Below are positions 11,281 through 22,681 of a stretch of 64,000 nucleotides of DNA, piece after piece; the first letter of the stretch is position 1, and each line of letters opens with the position of its first letter. The notes under the pieces are model-generated. The model had not been told where the DNA came from, searched no databases, and worked only from the letters and a program-made list of their open reading frames with translations. The position numbers were made by a program, and so were the translations under genes. Source of the stretch: Acanthacorydalis orientalis (taxonomy: Eukaryota; Arthropoda; Insecta; Megaloptera; Corydalidae); the NCBI GenBank assembly GCA_034766995.1, contig CM068315.1, forward strand, positions 23,559,562 through 23,623,561, written 5' to 3'.

Positions 11281-11515
11281 TTTATTAACCAATAGAGTTC
11301 TGATACTAAGGCTAAATTCACTTCCAAAATGAATTATTCTTCACCTCACAAACTTTGTTATTATAACGAATCAACTTTGTAAATCGGTATATCTTTTTTC
11401 GAATATCACTTAATATATTTAGGTTTAAAAATATATTGTATTTTCTGTAATAAAATCTACTAATATTATCTATTATCTTACAGAAAAAAATGTTTAAATA
11501 TTGTCAACTTACATG
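11063..11515 (+). repeat. Segmental duplication, copy 2
   Basis: Direct copy of 10318-10790, about 15-20 percent diverged by eye. A (CATA)/(TA)n tract at 11222-11276 sits where copy 1 has only a few CA/TA units. The roughly 270 bp between the copies shows no repeat structure. Confidence 0.75.
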
Positions 11516-13600
11516 TTTTATTGTTTGTAAAAGAATATAGTTTCATAAGAGAATATTTTACAGTATAAAGTATTTTTTTATGTGTTATCGTGTATACCAT
11601 TTTCTGAAAACAACTCTTTGTTGATTCTTTGAAGACTTTCTTAAGAAGACTTTCTAGAAAACAACATCATCGATAAACATGATCATCTATCACACTATGT
11701 AAAGTAATAAAAGCTTTTTTGCTAGTACTAAACTTATTATCTTGTATTATAACAGAATATATAAAGTTACATTTTCTATTTTACAGTTTTTCGTTAAAGT
11801 AATATTTGAACTTCATATTTTGTAATAAATAAAGTTTTTAAATCGTTATAATCTTTTTAGAATATGTTAAGAATGCATTTCTGTTATATATTAGTTTTAC
11901 TTTTATGCCTGTTTAATGTAGATAGATTTATCGTTAACTATTATACACTTAATTTGAAAATCTGATCAATATTTGAAAATAATTGTGCGTTAACTCTGAA
12001 TGTAAATTAACCTTTTGTATCCCGAAGTAGCATCAGGTGTGACAACAATATTTCACCACAGCTGTCGTGTTACATCTGAAGTGACAAGATATTGACGACA
12101 ATTTCGTTAATAAATTAAACTCAAATTACAGGTCATCTTATAAATTTTAATTGCTTTTTGCGAGCCAACAAGTTGATTTTTAACATATTTTATATTTAGT
12201 TAACACATTAGAACTCAAGAATTAAATATTAGTTCTTTTAATTAAAACAAAGGAAACTGTTAAAGTCTGAATAAGTTATAAAGTATATTTAATTTAAACA
12301 ATAACTGGTTATCAGAAATTGATCCAAGCATTACACAAATTTTGATTAAAATATGACAGAATTGATTGTATATTATAAAATCATGTGTTTAATAAAACTT
12401 TGAAAAAGTGTAAAAATAATCTCAATATATATGAATTTCTATTATTGATTATACAATATAAGATTGTTGTAATATCATTATGTTTGATGTCAACATTAAA
12501 AGAAAGAAAATAATTCTATTAAGATTTCTATATTCGGACTTATGATTTTGTCGAGACAAACAAAAATGTTGTAATGAAAAAAAAACCGGAACATATATTT
12601 CTAATTGATTAAATCCCATTCAGACACACTGATTATTTAAATTTATCTTCGAACCTACATTCGAAATGATACAAAACGATTCACTTAATCGTAAAAGAAT
12701 TTTAACAGAACGCGATGCTCAAATATAACTTTCATCATTTTAATAATATTTTGTTCACTGTTGATTTTAATTTAATTTGAACAAACTGAGAAGCGTGTAT
12801 ACTTTATTGATTTTATGATGAAGATACGGATCTCAAAAGAACAATATTAAAATAGAAAACAAAATATTGCGAATTAATTTAACTTGCAAATATTTGATGA
12901 AAATTATTGTTTTCGAAGTTAGATGCTTTATGTTCGGTTTCTGTTTTAATCCGTGAATCGTCGAATGCTTTTTACAGTTTTTATTATTAAATTTTTTTAC
13001 ATGAAGTCACTTATAGTGAAAATAAATTCGGTATTATGTACATAGTTCGAATATTAACAACGAATTTGTAAATTGTTTTTATTAAAAAAAGTTTAAACGG
13101 TATTATTTTATTTATGTATGTGTGTGTGTGTGTGTCTTATTCAAGAAGTTTTTTTTTCAGTTTAGATTTTTAATATATTTTAAAACAAATGTATCGTTTC
13201 AAATGAGAAACACTGTAAAAGTTTCGCATCAAAAGTTCAAATTATAACATCAATAATTTAAATACAATTTTTAATTTTATACATGACTGAATATTTAAAA
13301 GAACGCTTTTATATATAACATTAATAAGTGTTTCATGGTGGATTTACCTACCAGTTCAAAGTCATTACAATTAATTAAAATATGTAAACAAAATTTAATT
13401 TATTTAATATATTTGTTCGTAAAAAATTTAATATAATTTGTGGAGTAAAAAATGCCTTCATTTGTGGAACTTTAGAAAAATCTTATGTACTTTGTGTAAT
13501 CTATGTAAGTCAATAACTTATTTGTAAAAGAAACGATTTATAAAAACTGTTTCAAAGTAAACATTTCATCCAGTTAATTAACACAAGAATTGAAACCAGT
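11516..13600. other. AT-rich unique DNA with minor features
   Basis: Two short direct repeats, CATCAGGTGTGACAA and CATCTGAAGTGACAA, lie near 12031-12088. They sit between TTAA sites at 12007 and 12107, with CCTTTTGTATCCC just inside the first. This recalls the TTAA-CCTTTT end at 32486, but a matching second end is not seen. A (GT)n run lies at 13117-13135. No gene recognised. Confidence 0.45.
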
Positions 13601-13609
13601 AGTCGGAGA

Positions 13610-14235
13610 TTTGTTAATTGGATAATGGAACAACAACATGGTTTTTGCGAAAAAATCATCTTAAGTGAATCTGAGGCCCATTTTTAACCCTCTGGCTACA
13701 TTAATAAGTAAAACTATCGAATCTAGGGTGAATAAAATCTGAGGGTGATAGTTAAGAAGCCACTGTATAAAGAAAGAGTGACTAGTTGATCCAGTGGAGT
13801 AATTGATCCTTACTTTTTTAAGATTTAAACTGGTAAAGAGATTACTGTGAATTGAAAAAGACACCGTAACATAATAACCATTTTTTTGCATGCATATTCG
13901 ATTATATTGATCTGAAGGACACGTGGTTTTAGCAAGACGGTGCAACAAGCCACACAGCTGGTGGAACAATTGATTTATTGAGGATGAAATTTCCTGATCT
14001 CGAGAAATTGAGACATTAATTGTTCATCATGATCCTCCGATTTAACACCGTATGACTAGTATTTTTGATCATATTAAAGAACAGGTATACGCCAATAATC
14101 CTAAAACAATTTCTGGTCTAAAAGATCAAATCCAAAAAGTAATTGGCGAGATAGAGTCACAGTTGTGTAAGGATTTCATTGAAAATTTTAACAAAAGAAC
14201 GGTTACTTGTCGGAAAGCACACAGCGGTCACTAAA
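13610..14235 (+). pseudogene. DD41D (rosa-like) mariner transposase remnant
   Basis: Stop-interrupted plus-strand frames spell the catalytic half of a DD41D transposase in order: WIMEQQ, FCEKIILSESEAHF (normally SDEAHF, with the first Asp changed to Glu), YINK and NYRI, DTWF*QDGATSHT (second Asp kept), SSDLTPYD (third Asp kept), then an open stretch from 14052 with KEQVYANNPKTI and VIGEIESQLCKDFIENF, and AHSGH near the end. At least one frameshift lies between QDGAT and SDLTP. Multiple stops and the lost first acidic residue show that it is inactive. DD41D transposases normally cut and paste at TA sites. Confidence 0.75.
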
Positions 14236-14363
14236 CGATATTATTTTTCATTTATGAATCGCACAACCCTAACTATTATTTACAATAAAGAAACTTGAAA
14301 TTTTAGCATAAATTCCCTCTTTTACTTCAAACTGAAAAAATATGTCCTTATTGAAAACCCCTG
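13610..14363 (+). mobile_element. 5'-truncated DD41D mariner
   Basis: The right end reads ...GAAAACCCCTG followed by TA at 14364-14365. Read inward this is CAGGGG, typical of DD41D mariner ends. No left terminal repeat is visible and the N-terminal half is missing, so the element is truncated or internally deleted. Confidence 0.6.
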
Positions 14364-14365
14364 TA

Positions 14366-14880
14366 CGTAAAAAAATTATATACAAGTTCTTCATATGAAC
14401 AGATGTTACAACATATATCTGTTTTTAGTTCGTTAATTAGTCTTTCAATAGCGATATTTGGATTTTCTTGTAACAATGTACGTACGAGGCTAAACTGTTT
14501 AAAAATATCATCGTCATTCTGAACTATTTAGTAAAACAAACCAAGGTTCATCGATTCATTTCAAATCTCATAATTTAAAACTGTTAAAAATTAATGATCA
14601 GGATCATCTCACAGTTAATCTTTGCAGCAGAGCTTAAATTTACTTTCATATAATATTCAATTGATTGTTTAGAAACCTCTTCTTCAAGAACAATCCAGCT
14701 GTTTTTTTTAAACAACGACACATTTTTCAGTACTAAAATCTTCTTGTATTTATTTCTGAAAATTAATTTCAAGTTTACATAATTTCTGATAATAATTATA
14801 TCATCTTGAGTTATTAGGACGTGCAGTGGATTCTTTTTTAATGAGATACAAAACAAACGGATGCACGTATTTGAATGAAA
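14366..14880. other. AT-rich spacer
   Basis: No feature recognised. A 90-codon minus-strand frame at 14584-14856 has no domain and is judged to be chance. Confidence 0.5.
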
Positions 14881-15350
14881 ACAGTTCTGTATAAAAATTA
14901 AAACGCGACTATTTCTCGTCCAACCTTCCGGTATAACGAAACAGGAAAATGTTAAGCGAGTATGTTCGTGCTAAAACGTAATGGAACAATCCCATCTAGG
15001 TCGAAACGAGCGGTCGACACGACAAATCTAATTCTCGACCGTATATAATCTCGCCGCTCATTATGATTATAAAGCGGTTTAACGAATTAGCATAAATTCG
15101 TGATTTGTAAACAAGTTTATTTTTGAGCGACATTCATGTATAAAATCTCGTAAGTCACACTCACTTCTCGTCGCGGTTCTGTTTACTGTCGGTGTGTGCG
15201 GAACTCTCATTTAACGACCCATTACAAGTTTTTCATTAGTGTTTCACGTTTATTGTCGTGCTTAATGAACTGTTGTTTTTATTACGTTCGCATCGCACCT
15301 TGTGTGCCAGCGTTACGTTTTGAATCTTGACAAGAGATAAGGGATATTCT
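14880..15350. promoter_or_regulatory. CpG-bearing island, candidate regulatory DNA
   Basis: A block rich in CGA and TCG words with several TAAT cores and a TATATAATCTCG motif near 15044. It shows no transposon signature and no reading frame with a domain. Probably conserved host non-coding sequence, by inference from composition. Confidence 0.3.
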
Positions 15351-16043
15351 ATTTGCACATCTTATTCTTCTTTGTACAGCTGCGAGCTTAACTTTTCTTT
15401 TGTCTAGTTAATCCAATCAGCTTACTTCTATCAAAAAAATGTAAGCAACTTTTCTTCTAAGGATTAACGAAACGTGATGTTTATCTCACGTTGAACTTTA
15501 TTCTGTGGAAATCTACTATTTATTTTATCACATATCAATAAACACAAACAATTATATTACATATATAAAAAAACTTTGCATCTATTTGAATAAAACAAGA
15601 AAAAAATAAATCGAAATTAAAATCCACTTTATCTAAATAACTATTCAGATTTTAAAAAAAGTTTGAACAATTAATTAAATGAAAACAAGAATTCATTTTC
15701 AACTGAAAAGTCTCCTAAGTGATCTTCCTCAAATACTAAAATAAATATGAATAAAGATTCGAAAACTAAAACAATAAGATATAAATATTATTCTAGTCAT
15801 GTACATTTGAATTTATAAAATGTGTTGTAAAGAATTATGGCGGTTGGAAATGTCACAATCGTTTCAAAATAAAATCAAACTATTACATTTTATTGTTTAT
15901 ATTTGTTAGATAAAACTTTTTCATAAATTATTATGCGTACAATGTAATTTCTAATCTGTGTTGTTTATTTTGTTAGCAAGAAACTTATCTCGGTTGTGAA
16001 TGTGTATATAAGTTTTAATTATAAATGTATAATTTTATGTAGT

Positions 16044-16086
<43 letters not shown>

Positions 16087-16403
16087 ATTGTAACCAAATA
16101 CCAGCCATTTCCATAACAAAATTTATATTTTGTATGAAATCTCTAATTACTAATAAACTGTTAAATTTCGAGGTTTTAAATTGTCCCATTATGTCTAACA
16201 ATTTACAAAGTATTTTGCTGTGATCGAATTACTGTTGGACAATTTAATCTATTAGTTTTTTTTAAAAAAAAACTATTTATATAAATATTATTTATGATAT
16301 TTATATTTATTGTCTTTGGAATTGTTAACAGAAGACATGAATTTGATTTCTGGTTGAAGAATTGAATTTTTACTAATTTGATAATGATTAATATTTAAAA
16401 TTA
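15351..16403. other. AT-rich DNA with a (TA)n tract
   Basis: A (TA)n microsatellite lies at about 16046-16081. The rest has no recognised gene or repeat. Confidence 0.55.
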
Positions 16404-16895
16404 TTACGTGTAAAAATAATTCTGTGCCTTTAAATTGAATCAATCATAACTCTCTTTAAATTAAAATATTTTCATATCCTTTTAGGATTTTAAAGTGCCA
16501 GCCTTAACATTTAAAAACACTGTATATCTTGGCCAAGCAAATGGCATAACCTTACAAAACAGTTATGGACTTGAAGGCGTTCGAAAAGCAGCATATTAGG
16601 TACTGAATAAAAGTTGGACAAAAATGCTTCTGAAATCGCGGAAATGATTTGTTCAGCATTGATGGCGTGATTCATAAAATAAGTAAATAAATGCTAAAAG
16701 TGGAAGAGATCCGTAAATGCATTGACGACTTCATTGATTCAAAGCAGTTAATTTTTTTCGACAAGTGATTAGTCAGTAACCCGACAGATAGTTATATAAA
16801 ATAATAGGTGATACTTTTTCAGGGTGGAAATGTATTCTATTTCCTCATAAATATTAATTTTCTATTAAAAAAAACGAATTAATTTATACGCCTAA
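16404..16895 (+). mobile_element. Mariner-derived MITE B (family M)
   Basis: Terminal repeats start TTACGTGTAAAAATAATTC (after TA) and, inverted at the right, TTAGGCGTATAAATTAATTC. The 492-bp body keeps decayed mariner N-terminal codons (GCGTTCGAAAAGCAG..., then ATGATTTGTTCAGCATT for the MICSA motif) joined directly to the C-terminal tail (TGCATTGACGACTTCATTG for CIDDFI, then an FFRQ/KVI-like stretch). The DDD catalytic core is missing. Confidence 0.75.
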
Positions 16896-16979
16896 CACCT
16901 TTTAAAATTCCAAATGAACTGAATTTTAAATAAAATTTCTTTTTTAAGAAGGAAGTCAATATCTGTGAGACTTTTTTAG

Positions 16980-17310
16980 ATCTTCATTATTTTTTGAATA
17001 TATAAATAACATTTAATTCAGTTTCACAAATGAATTTCTATCTCAATCCACAAACAACAAAAAGTTTCCTGGTAAATGTACAGTTAATAATTATTGTTTA
17101 TACGAATTTTCAATTGAGATGCTATCATCATCTGAGAAATAGAATTTGGATTTTTATTTATTTGAAAGCCCTGAAAATGATCACGGGTATGTATTCAAAA
17201 TGTGTATAAGCATAATCTAAAATTATGAATAGTTATTGAGCATTTCTGATTAGAAAAAATGTTTTTGATTTGTGAAATGAAAAAAGAACACATTTATGGA
17301 AGTTACTAGT
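16980..17310. mobile_element. Foldback element, family R (copy 2)
   Basis: The left arm at about 17020-17115 carries TTTCACAAATGAATTTCTA and CAATCCACAAACAACAAAAA. The right arm, inverted at about 17235-17310, carries ATTTGTGAAATGAAAAAAGA. The loop is about 120 bp. The arms resemble those at 3681-4560 and 60830-61190. No coding content. Confidence 0.5.
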
Positions 17311-18086
17311 TTTTCTTACACTGAGATTATTTCATACTCGATCTATACATAAATATATGTATGTACAATTATTTAAATATTTTTTTATATTTTTGATCCG
17401 AAAAAGTGTGTACTTTGTATTACAAGTACAAAATTTATTTTTTAAATGTGAATTTAGTGATTTAATTATTATATTGTGATTTAATTTAGTATCAGATTAA
17501 ACTTGAAAATAATTGACATTTGCAAGACTGGTTAAACAGGCATATACTATTTTTAGTATATACTTTTTTTTAAATATTTTAATTACAGTAAAAGTATTCC
17601 ATACATATTTTATGTCTTTACAATCTTTTTATCAGTGAGAATTAAATTATCGTATTTTTAAATATGGAACTTATTGACACCGACAATTCAAAATATTTCC
17701 TTTTTAGAGTTATTACTAGGCTTGAAAGAATTTTATTGTATTTCAGTCCACAAATGTTATATTTCTATCCATTTAAAATTCTTTTAAAGCACATTTTTCA
17801 ATACTCGCTTCGACAATTTCGTTTCAAATAAAACAGAGCACTGGAAATGAATATTAAACGACACGGGTAATTCCCAGCTCACGATGCGTGTAGTGCAGAG
17901 TGTAATGAACGAAAAATTATCTGAATTTTAAGAACGAAATATTTATAAAAAAAAAATATAAAAAGGACATATGGTGTTATATTTGTATCCTTGAAATATA
18001 AGAGGTTCTAAAATATATTTAATATAGAAGAGATAAGAAGAAATTTATAAAATTTTAGAGTAAAAATTATAGCAATGAAACATATA
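17311..18086. other. AT-rich spacer
   Basis: A short run matching the family R end (GTGAATTTAGTGATTTA) lies at 17449-17465. Otherwise nothing is recognised. Confidence 0.45.
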
Positions 18087-19307
18087 TTAGGGGTACCCAT
18101 AAGTCATCAGTATTTTTTAATAAGTAAATTAGATTCAGTTCGGCTTAAGTCCCTAACATGTGAAGACGTGTTTCGTTTTTGTATATTATAAAAAAGATTA
18201 TGGATATATTGTATTGAACAAAAAAAAGATTCCTAATATCCCAAACAAAATGGGGGACTACCAACCTTTAGAAGAACATATACTTCATTGCATGTTATTT
18301 CGTTTCTGATCGGAATTTGACGTAACATCCGCAACTAAAAAAAATCAATAGTGATTTTGATTTATCTGACAGTGTTTGAAGTGAGTGACCTACTGAATTC
18401 GATAATGATACTTTAAAACCACTGGTTGAATCACGGATCTAATATTGACCGTGCAAAAAATAACTGACACACTTGGGCTGACACACTTTGTCGATAGTGA
18501 AAAGACAGCTTTATGAAATCGGAAAGGTATTTCGGAAAAGCATTTGGGTTCCAGATTAATTGTCGAATACAAAAAAAAAGATCAGCGATGAACAATTTGT
18601 ACATCGATATTGATTAGGAAACGAAGTGATCCATTTCTTTGCATAATCATCACCGGTGATGAGAAGTAGGTCCTATACAGCAACTTGAAACGCTCCAATC
18701 AATAATTTTCTCCGAGCCAACCAGTTATACCCTCACCTAAACCGGGTGTAACATTGCAAAAGGTACTATTATAGGTACATTTGGTGGGATTGCATTAGCA
18801 TAATTCATTTTGAGTTACTAAAACCGTGTGAAACAATTACCATTGGTGTTCATTGTTAACAATTAGAACGATTACATAACAAATTCTTAAAAAAACGACC
18901 GACTTGGGTCAACAGGAAACACATCATACTGCAACATATGATGATACCAGACATCATGCAGCAAAAACACCCCAAGAAAAAATAAATCTGCTCGACTGGG
19001 AAATTTTACCGCATCCACCATATTCATCCGATATTGAGTCATCGAATATTATCATTTGTTTAGATCTCTGGAACATTCCCTCAAAAATAAAAAGTTTCGA
19101 AATATCAGTGATGTTTAAGTTCATCTCGAATCAAAATTTTCATCACAGCCAGTATATTTTTATAAAAGAGAAATTGAAAATTTACAGAATAGACGGCAAG
19201 TGGTCATCGATAATGATGGCTAATATGTAACTAATTAAAAAATAATAAAAAAATTGTACTCATGTACATTTAAATTTCAAATAATTGATTACTTATGAGT
19301 ACCTCTA

Positions 19308-19308
<1 letters not shown>
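18087..19308 (+). mobile_element. Decayed DD34D mariner, 1222 bp
   Basis: Left end TTAGGGGTACCCATAAGTCA follows TA at 18085-18086. The right end, inverted, is TTAGAGGTACTCATAAGTAA and is followed by TA at 19309-19310. About 1.2 kb is close to the normal mariner length, so the copy is near complete but heavily mutated. The right end abuts a (TA)n tract. Confidence 0.85.
18250..19238 (+). pseudogene. Mariner transposase pseudogene (DD34D, third Asp lost)
   Basis: From ATG at 18250 it reads MGDYQPLEEHILHCMLFRF, then decayed frames with DFDLSDS, ERPTEF-like and QLYEIGK stretches, ITGDEK near 18655 (first Asp), LYSNLKRSNQ, QPVIPSPKPG, and from about 18904 an open stretch with YDDTRHHAAK (second Asp) and DWEILPHPPYSSDIESSN. 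In the last motif the third catalytic Asp, 34 residues after the second, is Asn. The tail VVIDNDG is readable near 19205-19225. Several in-frame stops and at least two frameshifts are present, so it is dead. Confidence 0.85.

Positions 19309-19371
<63 letters not shown>
19309..19371. repeat. (TA)n microsatellite at mariner right end
   Basis: A TA run of about 60 bp beginning at the TA target of the mariner to its left. Confidence 0.9.
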
Positions 19372-19372
<1 letters not shown>

Positions 19373-19435
19373 TTACTATAAAATACATTTGTCTCGTAAT
19401 TTTTACATTTACTTCCCAAATTATTCAAAAATTTT

Positions 19436-19714
19436 CCTAGTAATCCTCAACCTTATATCTTCCGTATAAGGTTTTAGATATTCCTTATACAATCCATAAA
19501 AAGATCATAATCCATATATGGGTACCTTATATTTATCTTATAAGGCATATAAAGTGACTTTATATTATCCTTATACAATAAATAAGTTTACATTTTATAG
19601 GATTAACGACCATAAATGTATGATAGTGATGACCTTATACAAACTATATATGGTTTGTATTAGGTGAATGTGTATGTTCTTTATACAGATCATATAAGGT
19701 TGAGGATTACTAGG
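19436..19714. mobile_element. 279-bp MITE with perfect 23-bp inverted ends
   Basis: Positions 19436-19458 and 19692-19714 are exact inverted repeats beginning CCTAGTAATCCTCAACC. The interior is built from many CCTTATA and TATAAGG words, including hairpins at 19450-19472 and 19525-19545 (seven-base arms CCTTATA/TATAAGG), and a CArG-like CCATATATGG at 19512-19521. No reading frame. No clear target duplication was found in the flanks. I do not recognise the family. Confidence 0.7.
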
Positions 19715-20113
19715 GTTCTATAATCTTAATAAAATATATGAAGAATGAATAATTAAATGTATCAATTAAATAATAAATAAAATATCGATGACACAACTTC
19801 CATTTTTTTAACATTAATAAAAAAAATTCTTTCCTCTAGCAAAAATAAATTATTTGAAGTATAAAAATACTTTATCCCTAAACAATATTCTCGAGTTCAA
19901 TAATATGTCTCACATATTTTACCAATGAATTCTTATTTCACACTATAAACCACACTTTTTCAAATCAAACATATTTATTAAATTATTATTTAATATCGAT
20001 TATTCACATTTCGATGCGTACGTCTTCGTCTTGAAGGCGTTCGGATTAAATTAAAAAATAAGAATAAAAATCTATATAAACTGGTGGACAATAAAACAAA
20101 CAATAACTAATAC

Positions 20114-20116
<3 letters not shown>
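19715..20116. other. AT-rich spacer
   Basis: No gene or repeat recognised. Confidence 0.5.

Positions 20117-20158
<42 letters not shown>
20117..20158. repeat. (TA)n at the 3' end of RTE fragment 1
   Basis: A TA run that begins about ten bases beyond the retrotransposon's last recognisable codon, read on the minus strand. It may be the element's own 3' tail. Confidence 0.85.
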
Positions 20159-20160
<2 letters not shown>

Positions 20161-20533
20161 CAGCTTCTGTCAATCCACTGCTGGATAAAGGCTTCTTCCA
20201 CGATTTTTCATTTTGTACGATTAAATGTTCCTCTTTCTCTGATTTCCAACAAAAGTTTTAATTTCTTTATCCCATTTGTCGATGTCTCTTCCTGGTCTTT
20301 TTATATTCCTTAGTCCTCAGTTAATAATTTTTGTTGTCAATTGGTTATCTTTTCTTCTTGGAACAAGCTCAACCCAATTATATTTCAGACTCTTTACTAT
20401 TCTTATTACATTTGTGACTTATGTCTGTTTTCATATCCATTCAATTTTTTTCCTATATCTTCTTATTATTCTCAGCATGCATCTTTTCATACTTCTCAGT
20501 GTTGTTGGAAGTCTTTGAATGATTTTGGTTTTA

Positions 20534-20536
<3 letters not shown>
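20159..20536 (-). mobile_element. RTE-type non-LTR retrotransposon, 3' fragment 1
   Basis: On the minus strand the sequence ends with codons for AFIQQWIDR (near 20190-20164), the C terminus found in RTE-type endonuclease/reverse transcriptases. Upstream it aligns with the minus strand of 40016-40380. All frames are broken. It is flanked on both sides by (TA)n (20117-20158 and 20537-20587). The plus-strand frames here, rich in Phe, Ile and Ser, are antisense artefacts. Confidence 0.7.
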
Positions 20537-20590
<54 letters not shown>

Positions 20591-20882
20591 AAAATAAAAG
20601 CTTAATTTTATCAAAATGAAAAAACAAAAAATTAAAAAAAAACGATAATCTACAGTAATGATTTTATTTACAAGCATTTATCAAACAGATCGCAGATATA
20701 ATACAAATATAAAAAATTTACAACTAAAGCACGTAAGACATTCACACCACTTGTTAGAAAAACATCTATCCATTTTTGTGCAACGGCAATATGCACAATA
20801 TTTCTTTTTATACTTCACATTATTCATCTGACGCGTTAGTTGTCTGCCAACAACTCATTTCACGATTTTTTTGTTATTACAA

Positions 20883-20943
<61 letters not shown>
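20537..20943. repeat. Two (TA)n tracts with AT-rich spacer
   Basis: TA runs at 20537-20587 and 20884-20943, with about 300 bp of unremarkable AT-rich DNA between them. Confidence 0.85.
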
Positions 20944-20946
<3 letters not shown>

Positions 20947-21414
20947 TTGTTTTTTACTGTTTCGACTTGACAAAAGACTTATATAGGGTGATATCAGAAA
21001 AGCGAGCACCATATTAATATTCGTATTATACACACACACATGTTCATGCTCTTTGTTTTCGTGACGAAAAATTGAAAGTAATGAAATGGATGGCACACGG
21101 TCGTAACATGTATATCATGATATTCTTTGAACTGACAGATTTATATTGAATATCTTTTCGAATAAACGTCCGAATATTATTTTTTTTCTTAGTGTAAAAA
21201 ATAACTTTATCTTTATTGCTTCCAATATACAATAGAGGTGGTTAATAAATATGTCAAAAGAAGAGGCTCAGTGACAAACAAATATCTGATTCGAATGATT
21301 TAATTTGTAGAAAAAGAAAAGATTCATTCATAAACATGTTATAGTATTGTGATATCAGAGTATAGATAAGTAAATTATAGTATAGGACGAATTGAAAAAC
21401 AAATATTTGTTTTA
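20944..21414. other. AT-rich spacer
   Basis: No gene recognised. A short (CA)n lies at 21031-21040. Confidence 0.5.
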
Positions 21415-22681
21415 TTAGATATTGAAATTTATCGCAGCGTCTTACAAGAGGTGGCGTAGGTAGTACATTCTTCCATTGTTCTCTTTAACTAAATATTCTC
21501 TGTAAAACAGCTGTCCTTAGGCGTCAGTTTCAGTGTATGTCATTTGGTTGATGCGTAAATAACAACACTTTATACTTCATCGAATATGTCGAATTTCGTG
21601 CCGGATAAATTGTTTTTGAGGGGAGTTTTACTTCATTATTTTAACATGAAAAAAAGTGCTGCAGAAAGTCATCGTATTTTAGTGGAATTTATGGTGACCA
21701 TGCTCTAGCTGAGCAAACATGTCGGAAGTGGTTTGCACGTTTTAAAAGTGGCGATTTCGACTTGGAAGACAAGGAACGATCTGGACAGGCGAAAAAGTTC
21801 GACGATGAAGAATTGGAGGCATTTCTTAATGAAGACCCATGTCAAACACTTCAAGAATTGTCTGAATCGTTGAGAGTTGACTTGTCAATGGTAGGAAAAC
21901 GCCTTAAATCCATGGGAATGATCCAAAAGCAAGGAAATTGGGCCTCATACGAATTGAAACCGAGGGACGCTGAAAGGCATTTTTCTACTTCAACGGGAGA
22001 AAAGGAAGAGATTTTTGCATCGAATTGTCACGGGCGATGAAAAGTGTATCAATTACGACAATCCCAAGCGCAGAAAGTCATGGGTTAAGCCCGACCAACC
22101 ATCAACACCAGCGGCGAAGCCAAATATCCATGGATCCAAGCTCATGCTCTGTATTTGGTGGGATCATAAGGGTGTGATCTACTATGAGCTAATCAAACCG
22201 AATGAAACCATCACTGGGGATTGCTACCGATTACAATTGATGCGCTTGAACCGTGCATTGAAGGAAAAACGGCCGGAATACTTTGAAAGACACGACAAAG
22301 TGATTTTGCAGCACGACAATGCTCGTCCGCACGTCGCAAAACCGGTCAAAACGTACTCGGAAACGCTCAAATGGGAAGTACTACCCCACCCGCCGTATTC
22401 TCCAGATATTGCTCCTTCTGATTACCACTTGTTTCGATCGATGAGTCATGGCCTGTATGGTCAGAAGCTCACTTCTTATGAAGATTGCAAAAAATGGGTC
22501 GATTCGTGGATTGCATCTAAATACGAGGCGTTCTACCGACGTGGTATTCATCTCCTTCCTGAAAGATGGGAAAAAGTAGTGGCTAACGATGGACAATACT
22601 TTGAATGATATGTTTTTTCAATTTCATTTAAAATAAACGATCTTTTTTCATGAAGAATACGCTACGAATTAATTCCAACAC

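Noticed and set aside
12007..12110. Tiny TTAA-bounded element
   Set aside because: Only one end resembles a piggyBac-type terminus; the TTAA at the other side lacks a matching inverted end.
13661..13969. 102-codon minus-strand frame
   Set aside because: Antisense to the DD41D mariner remnant read on the plus strand.
20276..20619. Phe/Ile/Ser-rich plus-strand frames resembling membrane proteins (also 40187-40628)
   Set aside because: Antisense to RTE reverse-transcriptase fragments; the minus strand shows QQWIDR and the FADD-like box.
22381..22596. Antisense frame inside the mariner at 21586-22608
   Set aside because: Shadow of the transposase coding strand. The same holds for 23921-24232 and 54806-55090 on the minus strand.
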